The notes below the pieces were generated by a model. It was not told the DNA's origin. It saw only the letters and a list, made by a program, of their open reading frames with translations, and made no database searches. The position numbers and the translations under genes were made by a program. 17,313 nucleotides of DNA from Funneliformis mosseae (taxonomy: Eukaryota; Glomeromycota; Glomeromycetes; Glomerales; Glomeraceae), in assembly GCA_910592005.1 (NCBI GenBank), contig CAJVPP010001897.1, positions 1 to 17,313 of the forward strand, written 5' to 3'. This document shows positions 10,594 through 17,313 of the stretch, one piece after another (the stretch's first letter is position 1; the number at the start of each line of letters is the position of its first letter).

Positions 10594-11165
10594 CAGAGGG
10601 TCACTAAAAGTTTTTGAACGCTTTTTACATAATAAATCATTTAAAATTTTTAAAATTTAATAAAAAAAATATTAAATAATTATTAAAAATGACATATAAA
10701 ATAAATTGTATACTAATTAATTAGTACTTAATCAGGCCTTCATTTGCTTCAATTACAGCCTGAATTCGTTGTAGCATACTATTGACCAAATATTTTGATA
10801 ATATATATGAAAATTTATCTCCATAATATCATAATACGCTGCTTTAATTTAAGCAATATTAAAAGGCATTTTTTTCCTTTTATAAATGCTTTTCTTGACA
10901 TCAGCCTACAGATTTTTAATTGGGTTGATGTTCAGATTTGAGTAAAATCATTTCTGCATAAAAATTCTTCGTCTGCTTTATTTTATGTAAGCGAGAATTA
11001 TCCTTCTGAAAACTGCTATTACCTTTTGGAAATGTATTTTAAAGTCTGATTTATGTGAATAAAATTTGAAATATCATATGATCGCAGTATCGCTAAGTCA
11101 CATGAAATTGCTGATATTAAATTACTTCTAAAAAGTAGTGTTCAGAGACTTTTAGCAACCCTCTA
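10594..11165 (-). mobile_element. Deleted Tc1/mariner element, 572 bp
   Basis: The terminal inverted repeats (10594-10621 and 11138-11165) match at 22 of 28 positions, sharing AGAGGG and CTAAAAG, and TA borders the element on both sides (10592-10593, 11166-11167). All six mismatches are transitions. Inside, on the minus strand, is the C-terminal third of a decayed transposase. A complete Tc1-like element is usually 1.3-1.8 kb, so the N-terminal two thirds of the coding region have been lost by internal deletion. It cannot move itself. It splits the AT block and is plainly richer in G and C than its surroundings. Confidence 0.85.
10721..11020 (-). pseudogene. Tc1-type transposase C-terminal remnant
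   Basis: On the minus strand three frames in turn give recognisable Tc1 transposase motifs. First comes FQKDNSRLH, corresponding to the block with the second catalytic Asp. A shifted frame gives NPIKNL followed by a stop, then ADVKKSIYKR, corresponding to the block with the third catalytic residue. A third frame gives VNSMLQRIQAVIEANEG and KY before TAA at 10721-10723. The third catalytic acidic residue (normally NPIEN) is Lys here, and the expected Trp after NPIKNL is TAG. Two frame changes, the stop and the lost catalytic residue make it non-functional. The N-terminal DNA-binding domain and the first catalytic Asp are absent. Confidence 0.85.
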
Positions 11166-11640
11166 TATTATAATTATAAAATTAATAATTTTTATTATTA
11201 TAATAAATTATAAAATTCAAATTTAAAATATAATCTAATCTTAAATCTATTCTAATAAATATTAACTTAAAAATCAATTAACCTAATCTAATTTTTTAAA
11301 TTAAATTTAATTAGATAATAAATTAATTTAATTTGATTTAAAATTCAAATTTTATTATATTATAAATAAATTATTAAAATAAAATTTATTATAAAAATTA
11401 TTTTTTAAATATTTATTTTATCATTATTATAATTTAAATTATTATATAAATTTAAAATAAAAATAAAAATAATAAACTTTTTAAAATAAAAAATTATATT
11501 TTAATATTAAAAGATTTTAATATATTAAATTTTACTATTTATTATAATTTTGTTTTAATAAATTATGATATATTAAAATCTTAAATTTTAACTGATAAAT
11601 TTATAACTAAATTTAATTTTATAATCAAAAAATTATATAT
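11166..11640. other. AT-rich block continuing right of the Tc1 remnant
   Basis: This has the same composition as the region left of 10594, with no reading frames, no repeats of note and almost no G or C. It supports the view that the Tc1 element was inserted into an existing AT-rich block. Confidence 0.6.
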
Positions 11641-12226
11641 TTAGTAGTAGTACAAAAAAGGGATTCTAGGGTCAAAATCTGAAATTATATCTAGAAAGGT
11701 TCCAATCTTATTTTCAAAGTCTTCTAGCTATATAAATTCTCTATTGAATTTAAAACTTTAGCCCAAATTTAAGCTTTTCTCACTATCCAAATATTTGGTA
11801 TCAAATTTGGTATTAAATTACCTTACAGGATACCAAGAATAAAATAATCTCTTATAGCCTTTCTAGCTCAATTTTAATCTCAAATAATATATCAAAAAAA
11901 ATATACTATTCTATTTGAGTTCAAGGCAATATAAGATTGGTAAGAACTGAAGGTTTGAAGCTAAGCTCGTGGAGTCTCTGCAAACCTTCTATATATAATA
12001 TTATTTATGATATTTTAAAATTAATTCTAAAAAGAATTCGTTATCATCTAACATGATTAAATTTTAGTATCTACCTCAAGGTGAGTACTAAAATTTATGT
12101 GTATTCATATTCATTTTAAAAGCTCTAGACTATATTCTGGTATATTATTAATTTCTTAATATATAAGATACTATTCTAAAGACGATTTATCCTCAAAAAG
12201 CTCAGGGTCAAAAAATGATATCAGGG
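11641..12226. other. Non-coding region with more G and C, left flank of polymerase remnant
   Basis: Composition changes near 11641 from the AT block to ordinary sequence. No frame is open. The motif AGGGTCAAAA occurs at 11668 and 12204 and again at 12348, linking this stretch to the repeat clusters next to it. Inverted forms of the word GATACC (GGTATC, GGTATT) occur near 11798-11815. It is probably the left, non-coding part of the element that carries the polymerase. No terminal inverted repeat could be found by eye. Confidence 0.45.
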
Positions 12227-12310
12227 TACCAAAAAATTCGAATATGGTACCAAAAAGTGATATTAGGATACCAAAAAATTTGAATATGATACCAAAAATT
12301 TATGATATAT
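12227..12310 (+). repeat. 21-bp tandem repeat, four units
   Basis: The word TACCAAAAA starts at 12227, 12248, 12269 and 12290, a spacing of exactly 21 bp three times. Units are completed by ATTCGAATATGG or GTGATATTAGGA-like sequence, alternating between two versions. The cluster lies about 300 bp before the polymerase remnant. Confidence 0.75.
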
Positions 12311-12391
12311 AGGAAACAATTCTAGAACTATTTACTTTACACAACTTAGGGTCAAAAAAAGTCGTATTTCTGATAAATCTAACCTCTAAAA

Positions 12392-12450
12392 TACCAAAAT
12401 TTTGAGTGGGATATCAAAATTCTGAAAGGAATACCAAAATTTTAATAGAC
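12392..12450 (+). repeat. 20-bp tandem repeat, three units
   Basis: TACCAAAATTTTGA or a close variant starts at 12392, 12412 (TATC) and 12432, with exact 20-bp spacing. It is plainly related to the 21-bp cluster to its left, with a one-base shorter period. The repeat unit points toward the polymerase remnant. Confidence 0.7.
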
Positions 12451-12573
12451 TAATTTCCATTCATTAGAGCCCTAGATCACAACCTCTGATAGTACTGGGA
12501 GACGTAAAATCTAAAAGATATAATTAATTAATTATTATTTAAAGAAATCTTTTTTATAATTAAAGAAAAAATT

Positions 12574-12581
12574 TATATAAG
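12574..12581 (+). promoter_or_regulatory. Candidate TATA box before the polymerase remnant
   Basis: TATATAAG lies 31 bp upstream of the ATG at 12605. The distance is right for a TATA box with a very short leader, but the surrounding 60 bp are so AT-rich that chance is a serious alternative. Confidence 0.25.
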
Positions 12582-12604
12582 CATTATATATTAGTTGTGA
12601 TACC

Positions 12605-12710
12605 ATGGTTAAACATACTTGCACTAGATGTAGTAAAAGCTTTTCTAAATTATGGAAACTTAGATGATATAATGAAAGGTAATTTAAATGTAAACCTGCT
12701 CCAGTAGTTC
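12605..12710 (+). pseudogene. Polymerase remnant, N-terminal zinc finger
   Basis: The frame starting at ATG 12605 reads MVKHTCTRCSKSFSKLWKLR, a stop (12665-12667), YNER, a stop (12680-12682) and FKCKPAP. The CxxC, Phe and Leu spacing followed by the CKP tail is the pattern of a C2H2-type finger. The expected His between the stops is Tyr (TAT), a single transition from CAT. A hydrophilic linker rich in Glu, Ser and Lys follows in the same frame to about 12905. This ATG is taken as the original start because the finger begins directly after it. Confidence 0.65.
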
Positions 12711-13022
12711 ATGTTCAAGGAAAGGATTATAGAAGAGAGAAATCAGAACCTATTTCACAAGAGAAAACATAAACTTTCACTACACAGATTGAAGAACATG
12801 TGGGAGAAGCTAGTCCCAGCCTATCAACCCAAACATATAGAAAAGGAGAACCTAGTGAGATTGAGCAACAAGAGTATACTTCTGACGAGCATTTCAGATC
12901 AGTTTATAAAAAAATGATGAAGAAATAGAGATTGCGTCTTCTGAAGAAGATATAGTATTCTTAGAAAAGCAACGTAATCCTGCTAGACAACACAGATCTC
13001 TAAAAGATATGACTGTATAGGA

Positions 13023-14063
13023 GGGATTGTTCCTTCAAGTAAAAATTCAGCATATATATTTAATAAACGGTAAGATAATTCAAAAGAATATGCTGATGTC
13101 TTATATATGCTCTATCTTATAGCATCAGCCTGTAATGCAATTACAAGTGTTTTCTAAGAAGAACTACATAGAAAGGATCAAATAAAATCAGTATTAGTTG
13201 TAAAAGTCACATATGTAAAATATACATATAAAGGAACAGATAATATTAGCAACCCAGCAAACTATAAAACTAGTTATTATCACCTATATCATAGAAGCTT
13301 AATGTGAGAAATCCTTTCTAAGAAATATATAGATGAGCATATAACTTTTTCTGGAGGAGAAATCAATAAAAAGATTGAATCTTACTTAAAAGAAGAGTCT
13401 GGCAAGATACTTCTCCAAATTGAGATGATAATGATTGAATTTTATACTTTTTGTTATGCTTATAGAGGCTCATACATCTGTATTCCAAGAAGCTTGTCAA
13501 TATAAAGTATACTATCAATCCAGATAATTCAGACATTATTGATCCAGTTACAGGCAAGCTAACAGATAATTATCTTTGGGGAGCAATAGGTTGTTATTTT
13601 GTATATCAGGATAGAATTACAGACCACTTTGGTAGATATATACATCAGACAAAAAGTCTTAAGGAATATTTAGAAAAGACTAAGCTTGATGGAATTTTAA
13701 TACCAAAATCTATCTGCTCACGAGTCTTTAATAAGATAGAGGAGATGAATCCTGATATCTCCATTAATGTCTAGGAGTGGAATGAGAAAACAGTACAGCC
13801 CAAACCTGTAGTTGCTAGTAAGAACTATAATAGATAGCATGTTATATACTCTTAGCTCTTACAGATATTACCAAATCTGCAGATAAAAAATATAGGCAAA
13901 AGAATCACTTTTTCTGGATAAAACATCATGATAGTTTAGTATATAAAGATAACGCCCATAAAGTTAAAAAACATCTCTGCAACTGATGCTTCTATAGCTT
14001 TCAGACAAAAATATTCTTAACTAATCATCAGGAGTGGTGTTTCAGATTAGGCAAGCTCCCTAA
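13023..14063 (+). pseudogene. Polymerase remnant, N-terminal family region and second finger
   Basis: Three frame blocks cover this part. At 13023-13492 the frame holds GIVPSSKNSAYIFNKR and later YRGSYICIPRSL, with stops at 13071, 13155 and 13305. At 13493-13850 it reads TINPDN, KSLKEYLEKTKLDGI and NKIEEMNPDISINV, with TAG at 13772 before EWNE and at 13835. At 13852-14063 it reads LALTDITKS, QKNHFFWIK and then a finger HLCN, TGA (13984-13986), CFYSF, NHQEWC. These match my memory of the region before the exonuclease in Glomeromycotina copies of this polymerase. Its biochemical role is not known to me; it may contact the terminal protein or DNA. Confidence 0.75.
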
Positions 14064-14072
14064 AGAATCACA

Positions 14073-15240
14073 ATGCCTATAAAGAATATTAATAATTTTG
14101 AGGAATTCAAGAATCATGAAAGAATGATTTATGTACCATGTGTTATTATAGCAGACTTCGAGGCTGATAACGTAAAGTTGGATTACTCAAGAAGGATAAT
14201 AAAACTATTCAAATCTTGTGGTAAACAAATGCGTAAGATTGTTAAACAGAAGGCTAATAGTTTCTGCTATAAAGTTCATTAGATCAATACTAGAGAGACA
14301 TGGAGACCCTTCCTATATCGTAAAGAAAATATTACTCAAGAATTCATTCGAAGGATTGATCAGAAGTTAATAGAAATTAATAAGGTCTTAGCCATTAAAG
14401 CAGAGTGAATTATTATAGATGAATATAAAAGGCAGTTTGAGGAAGCAGATGAGTGCTAGATCTGCAAAAGTAAATTTGCTATAGATAGAGAAGTGGTTAA
14501 GCATTTAGAAGATAAGTCTGCTTTATTAACTAGGAAACTAGAAAATACTGCTAAGGATTCAGAAGATCATAAATCTTTAAGAACAGCTATTCTTAAAGTA
14601 GCCAAACAAATCGATCAAGCTGAGGCTAAGGATAAAAAGGTCTGGAAGCACTATCACATTATTGGTAAGTTTTGAGAAACCTCACATAAGTCTTGCAATT
14701 TCAAACTCAAATTGAGTCATGAAAGACTTCAATTCCAATAATCTTTCATAACTTCTGGGGTTATGATTCTCACTTGGTCTGTAAATCTGTTAGACGATCA
14801 GTTAATACGCATCAGATTAATGTTATTGCTAAGACATTTGAATGATATAAATCTATGAAGATAGGTCAGCTTAAATATATTGATAGTCAATAGTTTATGA
14901 ATAATAACTTGGCCAATCTCACAAAGAATCTAAGAGATAATCATCTAGAGACTAATAAGTATTTTAAGAGCAAAGGCTTTATATATGAGCAGATTTCTCT
15001 AGTATATCATAAGGAAGTATACCCTATGAGTATATCAATTCTTACAAAAGATTCTTAAAAACAGAGCTTTCTTCTATTCACGAATTTCATGGAGTTCTTA
15101 GTGATAAGATTATCCAAGAGGATTATCTTTATGCTCAGAAAGTGTGGAAAGAATTTGGATGTAAAAATCTAGATGAATACTATGATCTTTATTTTATGAC
15201 AGATGTACTAAATCTTACAGATATCTGGATTAAATTCTGA
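14073..15240 (+). pseudogene. Polymerase remnant, 3'-5' exonuclease region
   Basis: Frame 14073-14720 begins MPIKNINNFEEFKNHERM and carries IIADFEADN (about 14145-14171), whose Asp-x-Glu is the first exonuclease metal motif. Stops are at 14280, 14406, 14457 and 14673. After a frame change near 14722, HNFWGYDSHLV and GQLKYIDSQ follow, with stops at 14843 and 14891. A further change near 15021 leads to PYEYINSYKRFL, AQKVWKEFGCKNL and DLYFMTDVLNLTDIW, whose Tyr and Asp fit the third exonuclease motif. The metal-binding acidic residues survive, so inactivation here is by stops and frame loss rather than by loss of key residues. Confidence 0.8.
14454..14705 (+). pseudogene. HNH/endonuclease VII-like zinc site within the polymerase remnant
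   Basis: The frame reads EC, TAG (14457-14459), ICKSKF, then a charged helix-forming stretch, then KHYHIIGKF, TGA (14673-14675), ETSHKSCN. The arrangement CxxC ... DHxHxTGKxRG ... HxxCN is that of the zinc-bound HNH fold of the endonuclease VII type, found as an insertion in this polymerase family. The usual first Asp of DHxH is Lys here and the second Cys pair is partly intact. Stops occupy the usual Trp and Arg positions. Whether the intact family member cuts DNA or only binds zinc here is not known to me. Confidence 0.6.
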
Positions 15241-16607
15241 GAGACATGTATGCAATATTATAAGCTTAATCCCAGTTATTATGTATCTGCATTATCCTTA
15301 TCCTGGGATGCTATGCTTAAGATGACAGAAGTTAAGATCAAGCTATTCACAGAAATGGCTATGCATGATTTTATAAAAAAAGCTAAATGTAGTGGTATTG
15401 CTATGGCAGTACATTGATTCTTCCAGGCCAATAATCCCAAAATGGGTAAGGCACATGATCTCTCCTAACCCACAACTTGAATCTCATATGTTGACGCAAA
15501 TAATCTTTATAGTTAGGCCAAGAATCAATTCTTACTTATAGATGGTTATAAGTGGATTGCTAGTCAGAGTATTTAAGAAAGAATTCTATCATGCAAAAGA
15601 AATACCTCGAAATAATTCTAAAAACTAAGGCAGATGCATCACAAGAATATTTTCTAAATATTAAGATGCATTTTCTCCTAAAGACCCATGACTACTTGAG
15701 AGACTTACCTCTAGTTATTGAAAAATATCACAGTAAAAAGAATTGGCTAAGTCTTTATAATGCAAAACTTGTGAAACAATTAGATGATGAACACTTCTCT
15801 GCAACAGAAAAGTTAGTTCCCCACTTTAATTTACGAAAGAATTATGTTATTCACTACCAAGAGCTCCAATACTATGTAAAATTAGGCATGGTGGTAGATG
15901 AAGTTTTTGAAATCCTTTCATATGACCAGACTATCTGGCTCACGTTATATATTGCATTTAATACCAAAAAACGTCAAGGGGCTAAGAATACCTTCGAAAA
16001 AAACTTTTTTAAGCTCATGAATAACTCAGTATATGGCAAGACTATAGAAAATGTTCGCAAGTATCAGAATGTCAAGATCATGGCTATGAATAATGAAAGG
16101 AATGAGAAGAAATTTCTTAATAAAGTTCGTAAACCCTTATTTAAGTATAGTAGATAGCTTGAAGATACATTAATAGGTGTACATATGAGAAAGGCTGGTG
16201 TGACTCTCAATAAGCCTATTATTGTTGGGGCATCTGTTTTAGGACTTAGCAAGTTTCATATGTACCACTTCTGCTATGAATATGTAAAAGAACGATATGG
16301 TGAAAAAGCCCAGTTTAGCTATATGGATACAGACTCCTTTATATTTCAAGCTAAAACTGAAGACATTTATAAAAACATGGCTAAGTATCCTGACATCTTT
16401 GTTCTTAATGGGAATGTAACTATTGGAAAGTTTAAAGATGAGACCTCAGGCAATGTAATCACAGAATCATTTCATATTCAGGCAAAATTATATCACTATG
16501 TCTTAGCTGATAAGTCCACACAGTTTAAGCATAAGAGGGTTAGCAAAAAAGGTATAGGAGAGATGGCTGAGAAAGAATATCCAGAAAGTGAATCTCCAAT
16601 GACTTAA
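15241..16607 (+). pseudogene. Polymerase remnant, palm and catalytic motifs
   Basis: The first block, to about 15568, includes LSLSWDAMLKMTEV and the motif A stretch ISYVDANNLYS, with stops at 15415, 15466, 15478 and 15514. After the frame change the next thousand bases are the best preserved part: a single frame from EYLRKN at about 15567 to 16607, broken only by TAG at 16155-16157. It is seen as two open pieces, 15591-16157 (188 codons) and 16185-16607 (140 codons). They hold LVPHFNLRKNYVIHYQEL, motif B KLMNNSVYGKT, then LNKPIIVGASVLGLSK, motif C YMDTDSF and GKFKDETSGNVITESFHI. All catalytic Asp residues (15493, 16326, 16332) are present. The TAA at 16605 falls inside the homologous sequence, so it is a mutation and not the natural end. 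Confidence 0.88.
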
Positions 16608-16626
16608 GTATATCAGGATTGCTTAT

Positions 16627-16917
16627 TTGAAAAAGGTATTCTATGTTAAAAATGTGAGTATCTGATCAAAAGATCATGTATTATTTCTGGTCAAATCTGA
16701 GAAGAAAACTCTCTGCCTCATAAATACTAAGCGCTGGATATTATCAGATAAAATAACTACTTTACCATATAGGCATTAGTGCAATATGATTTATAAGAAT
16801 ATGTTCAAAGATGGTATCTCTCATGAAGAGACTGAAAAAAGAGCTATAAGGGCTAAGCTTCTAGAGAAATATCGCTTCTTTGATGCTAAGCATCTGCAGG
16901 AGAAAATAAACTCATAA
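16627..16917 (+). pseudogene. Polymerase remnant, C-terminal end
   Basis: After the last frame change the sequence VFYVKNVSI, TGA (16663), SKDHVLFLVKSEKKTL, TKRWILSDKITTLPYRH, TAG (16777), then GISHEETEKRA, EKYRFFDAKHLQEKINS and TAA at 16915-16917 continues the family pattern. The final TAA may be close to the natural stop. This is the only one of the nine frame changes that runs in the opposite sense. Confidence 0.75.
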
Positions 16918-17007
16918 ATAAATGCTATTCAGATAGATAGGGAAATATTTTAGAAGACAAATGCCTCTCCTGCAGTTTAATAGAATAAGGAGATATGAAT
17001 GTATGTC

Positions 17008-17044
17008 TCACATATCTAGCTTATCCACATAAGCTAGATAGTGA
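17008..17044. repeat. Strong 16-bp hairpin after the polymerase remnant
   Basis: A perfect 11-bp stem ATCTAGCTTAT / ATAAGCTAGAT encloses the loop CCAC. One more T-A pair, a one-base bulge (A at 17012) and TCAC/GTGA extend it to 16 pairs. It lies about 90 bp past the last recognisable polymerase codon. It could mark the transcript end or an element boundary; no function can be shown. Confidence 0.75.
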
Positions 17045-17087
17045 TGAATAGTCAGATCGCATACATTATTAGATTTTTTTTCTTGTA

Positions 17088-17100
17088 ATATATATATATA
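17088..17100. repeat. TA run at the insertion site of the right-hand Tc1 element
   Basis: Thirteen bases of alternating A and T end directly at the first base of the element at 17101. TA is the target of Tc1/mariner transposases, so a TA run is a natural landing site; the last TA (17099-17100) would be one half of the target duplication. Confidence 0.6.
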
Positions 17101-17102
17101 CC

Positions 17103-17120
17103 GGGGGGGGGGGGGGGGGG
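17103..17120. repeat. Run of 18 G inside the element's terminal repeat
   Basis: Eighteen consecutive G, by far the longest G run in this AT-rich window. It sits where the terminal inverted repeat should have a short G cluster. It may be a slippage expansion, or an assembly or sequencing artefact. Confidence 0.9.
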
Positions 17121-17208
17121 ACAAAAGTATTGCATGCTTTTATTTTTTCAATAATTTTTTATTTTTTACAGAAACATACAAATTTTTTTTATTTTTCGAA
17201 AACTGACA

Positions 17209-17313
17209 TTAATATTTAGTATGTCCTCCATTGGCATCGATCACAGCCTGAATTCTATTTGGCATTGATCGCACCAAGTTTCGGTACTCTTTTTGCGATA
17301 TCGCATCCCACGC
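17209..17313 (-). CDS. Tc1/mariner transposase, C-terminal 34 residues (partial)
   Basis: The minus strand is open from the window edge to TAA at 17209-17211. It ends with WDAISQKEY, then LVRSMPNRIQAVIDANGG and HTKY. The pattern SMPxRxxAVIxAxGGxTxY is the classic C-terminus of Tc1-type DDE transposases, which cut and paste the element at TA sites. The catalytic domain and DNA-binding fingers lie beyond 17313, so activity cannot be judged, but this part has no stop or frame break. It shares RIQAVI and the AN-glycine end with the decayed copy at 10721. Confidence 0.9.
   Translation of the reverse strand, partial: AWDAISQKEYRNLVRSMPNRIQAVIDANGGHTKY

Larger units (their letters stand above)
12605..16917 (+). 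pseudogene. Zinc-finger/protein-primed DNA polymerase B (Polinton/Maverick type), decayed
   Basis: This is a remnant of one gene of about 1,430 codons, which appears to be nearly the full length of the family. Following recognisable sequence, the frame changes near 12910, 13018, 13491, 13851, 14064, 14722, 15021, 15568 and 16627, and more than twenty stops lie in the followed frames. In order it shows an N-terminal C2H2-like finger, an acidic linker, a family-specific region, a second CxxC/H-C finger, the exonuclease motif ADFEADN (14151-14171), an HNH/endonuclease VII-like zinc site, HNFWGYD (14747-14767), a third exonuclease block ending TDV near 15199, palm motif A DANNLYS (15493-15513), motif B KLMNNSVYG (16011-16037) and motif C YMDTDS (16320-16337). 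In life it would copy a linear element from a terminal protein primer. No integrase, packaging ATPase, protease or capsid gene is visible in the window. A linear-plasmid or virus-like origin is less likely but not excluded. It cannot make protein. Confidence 0.88.
17101..17313 (-). mobile_element. Tc1/mariner element, 3' end, runs off the window
   Basis: The element starts after TA with CC, a run of 18 G and then ACAAAAGTATTGCATGC, which resembles the layout of the terminal repeat of the 10594 element (G-rich start, then CTAAAAG-type block). An 88-bp non-coding stretch separates it from the transposase stop codon. The coding end is open and rich in CpG (six in 105 bases, against seven in the 572 bp of the older copy), so this insertion is young by comparison. 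It belongs to a different subfamily from the 10594 element. Confidence 0.85.

Noticed and set aside
3900..11640. Mitochondrial DNA or a linear plasmid as source of the AT block
   Set aside because: No rRNA, tRNA or respiratory gene fragment can be recognised, and nuclear-type Tc1 and MITE-like insertions lie inside it.
12711..12917. 68-codon plus-strand frame starting MFKERIIEE
   Set aside because: It is out of phase with the zinc finger and CKPAP segment directly before it; the finger frame continues as a plausible hydrophilic linker, so this is a shadow frame.
13363..13557. 64-codon minus-strand frame
   Set aside because: It is antisense to recognisable polymerase sequence (YRGSYICIPRSL, TINPDN) on the plus strand.
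16064..16252. 62-codon minus-strand frame
   Set aside because: It is antisense to the best preserved part of the polymerase palm region.
12900..16630. Programmed -1 frameshifting in the polymerase
   Set aside because: Eight separate events plus many stops is far beyond any known programmed case, and slippery heptamers with structures are not seen consistently at the junctions.
12605..16917. Alternative genetic code reading stops as Trp, Gln or Arg
   Set aside because: TAG would have to mean both Trp and Gln, and nine frame changes are needed as well. The first gene and the right-hand transposase use normal stops. Decay explains all of it.
1..17313. CRISPR array
   Set aside because: The only short regular repeats (20-21 bp at 12227-12450) are head-to-tail without unique spacers and the window looks eukaryotic.

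Overview
The window looks like a piece of nuclear DNA from a very AT-rich fungus, most probably an arbuscular mycorrhizal fungus (Glomeromycotina, Rhizophagus-like). This rests on recognising two protein families from memory, not on a database search: the C-terminal pattern of the first gene, and the particular protein-primed DNA polymerase remnant at the right end. No bacterial features (ribosome binding sites, operons) are visible, and I see no tRNA, rRNA or CRISPR.

Layout. (1) 1-208 is an AT-rich upstream region. (2) 209-1876 is the only intact gene, a 555-residue single-exon protein with an Asn/Gly/Ser/Asp-rich tract in its middle. (3) 1877-3900 is non-coding. (4) About 3900-10590 and 11166-11640 form an extreme AT desert; part of it (9001-9660) has only 35 G+C in 660 bases. 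Inside it lie small islands of more ordinary composition, several of which look like eroded insertions: a TA-flanked inverted-repeat element at 8102-8326, a 110-bp foldback at 9906-10015, and a 572-bp Tc1/mariner remnant at 10594-11165. It also holds an 86-bp tandem repeat and a decayed hexamer tract resembling telomere repeats. (5) 11641-12600 is richer in G+C and carries two clusters of 20-21-bp tandem repeats. (6) 12605-16917 is a nearly full-length but dead gene for a zinc-finger plus family-B protein-primed DNA polymerase of the Polinton/Maverick type, read in nine successive frame changes and interrupted by many stops. (7) 17008-17044 is a strong hairpin. (8) 17101-17313 is the 3' end of a much better preserved Tc1/mariner element that runs off the window.

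How the parts relate. One host gene borders a graveyard of mobile DNA. Decay signatures agree across unrelated elements. Most stops in the polymerase are explained by C-to-T or G-to-A changes, all terminal-repeat mismatches of the Tc1 remnant and the foldback are transitions, and almost every polymerase frame change is in the direction of a one-base deletion. The window therefore reads best as one locus showing cytosine-deamination-type and deletion decay at several ages. I do not see an intact, undescribed multi-gene system.
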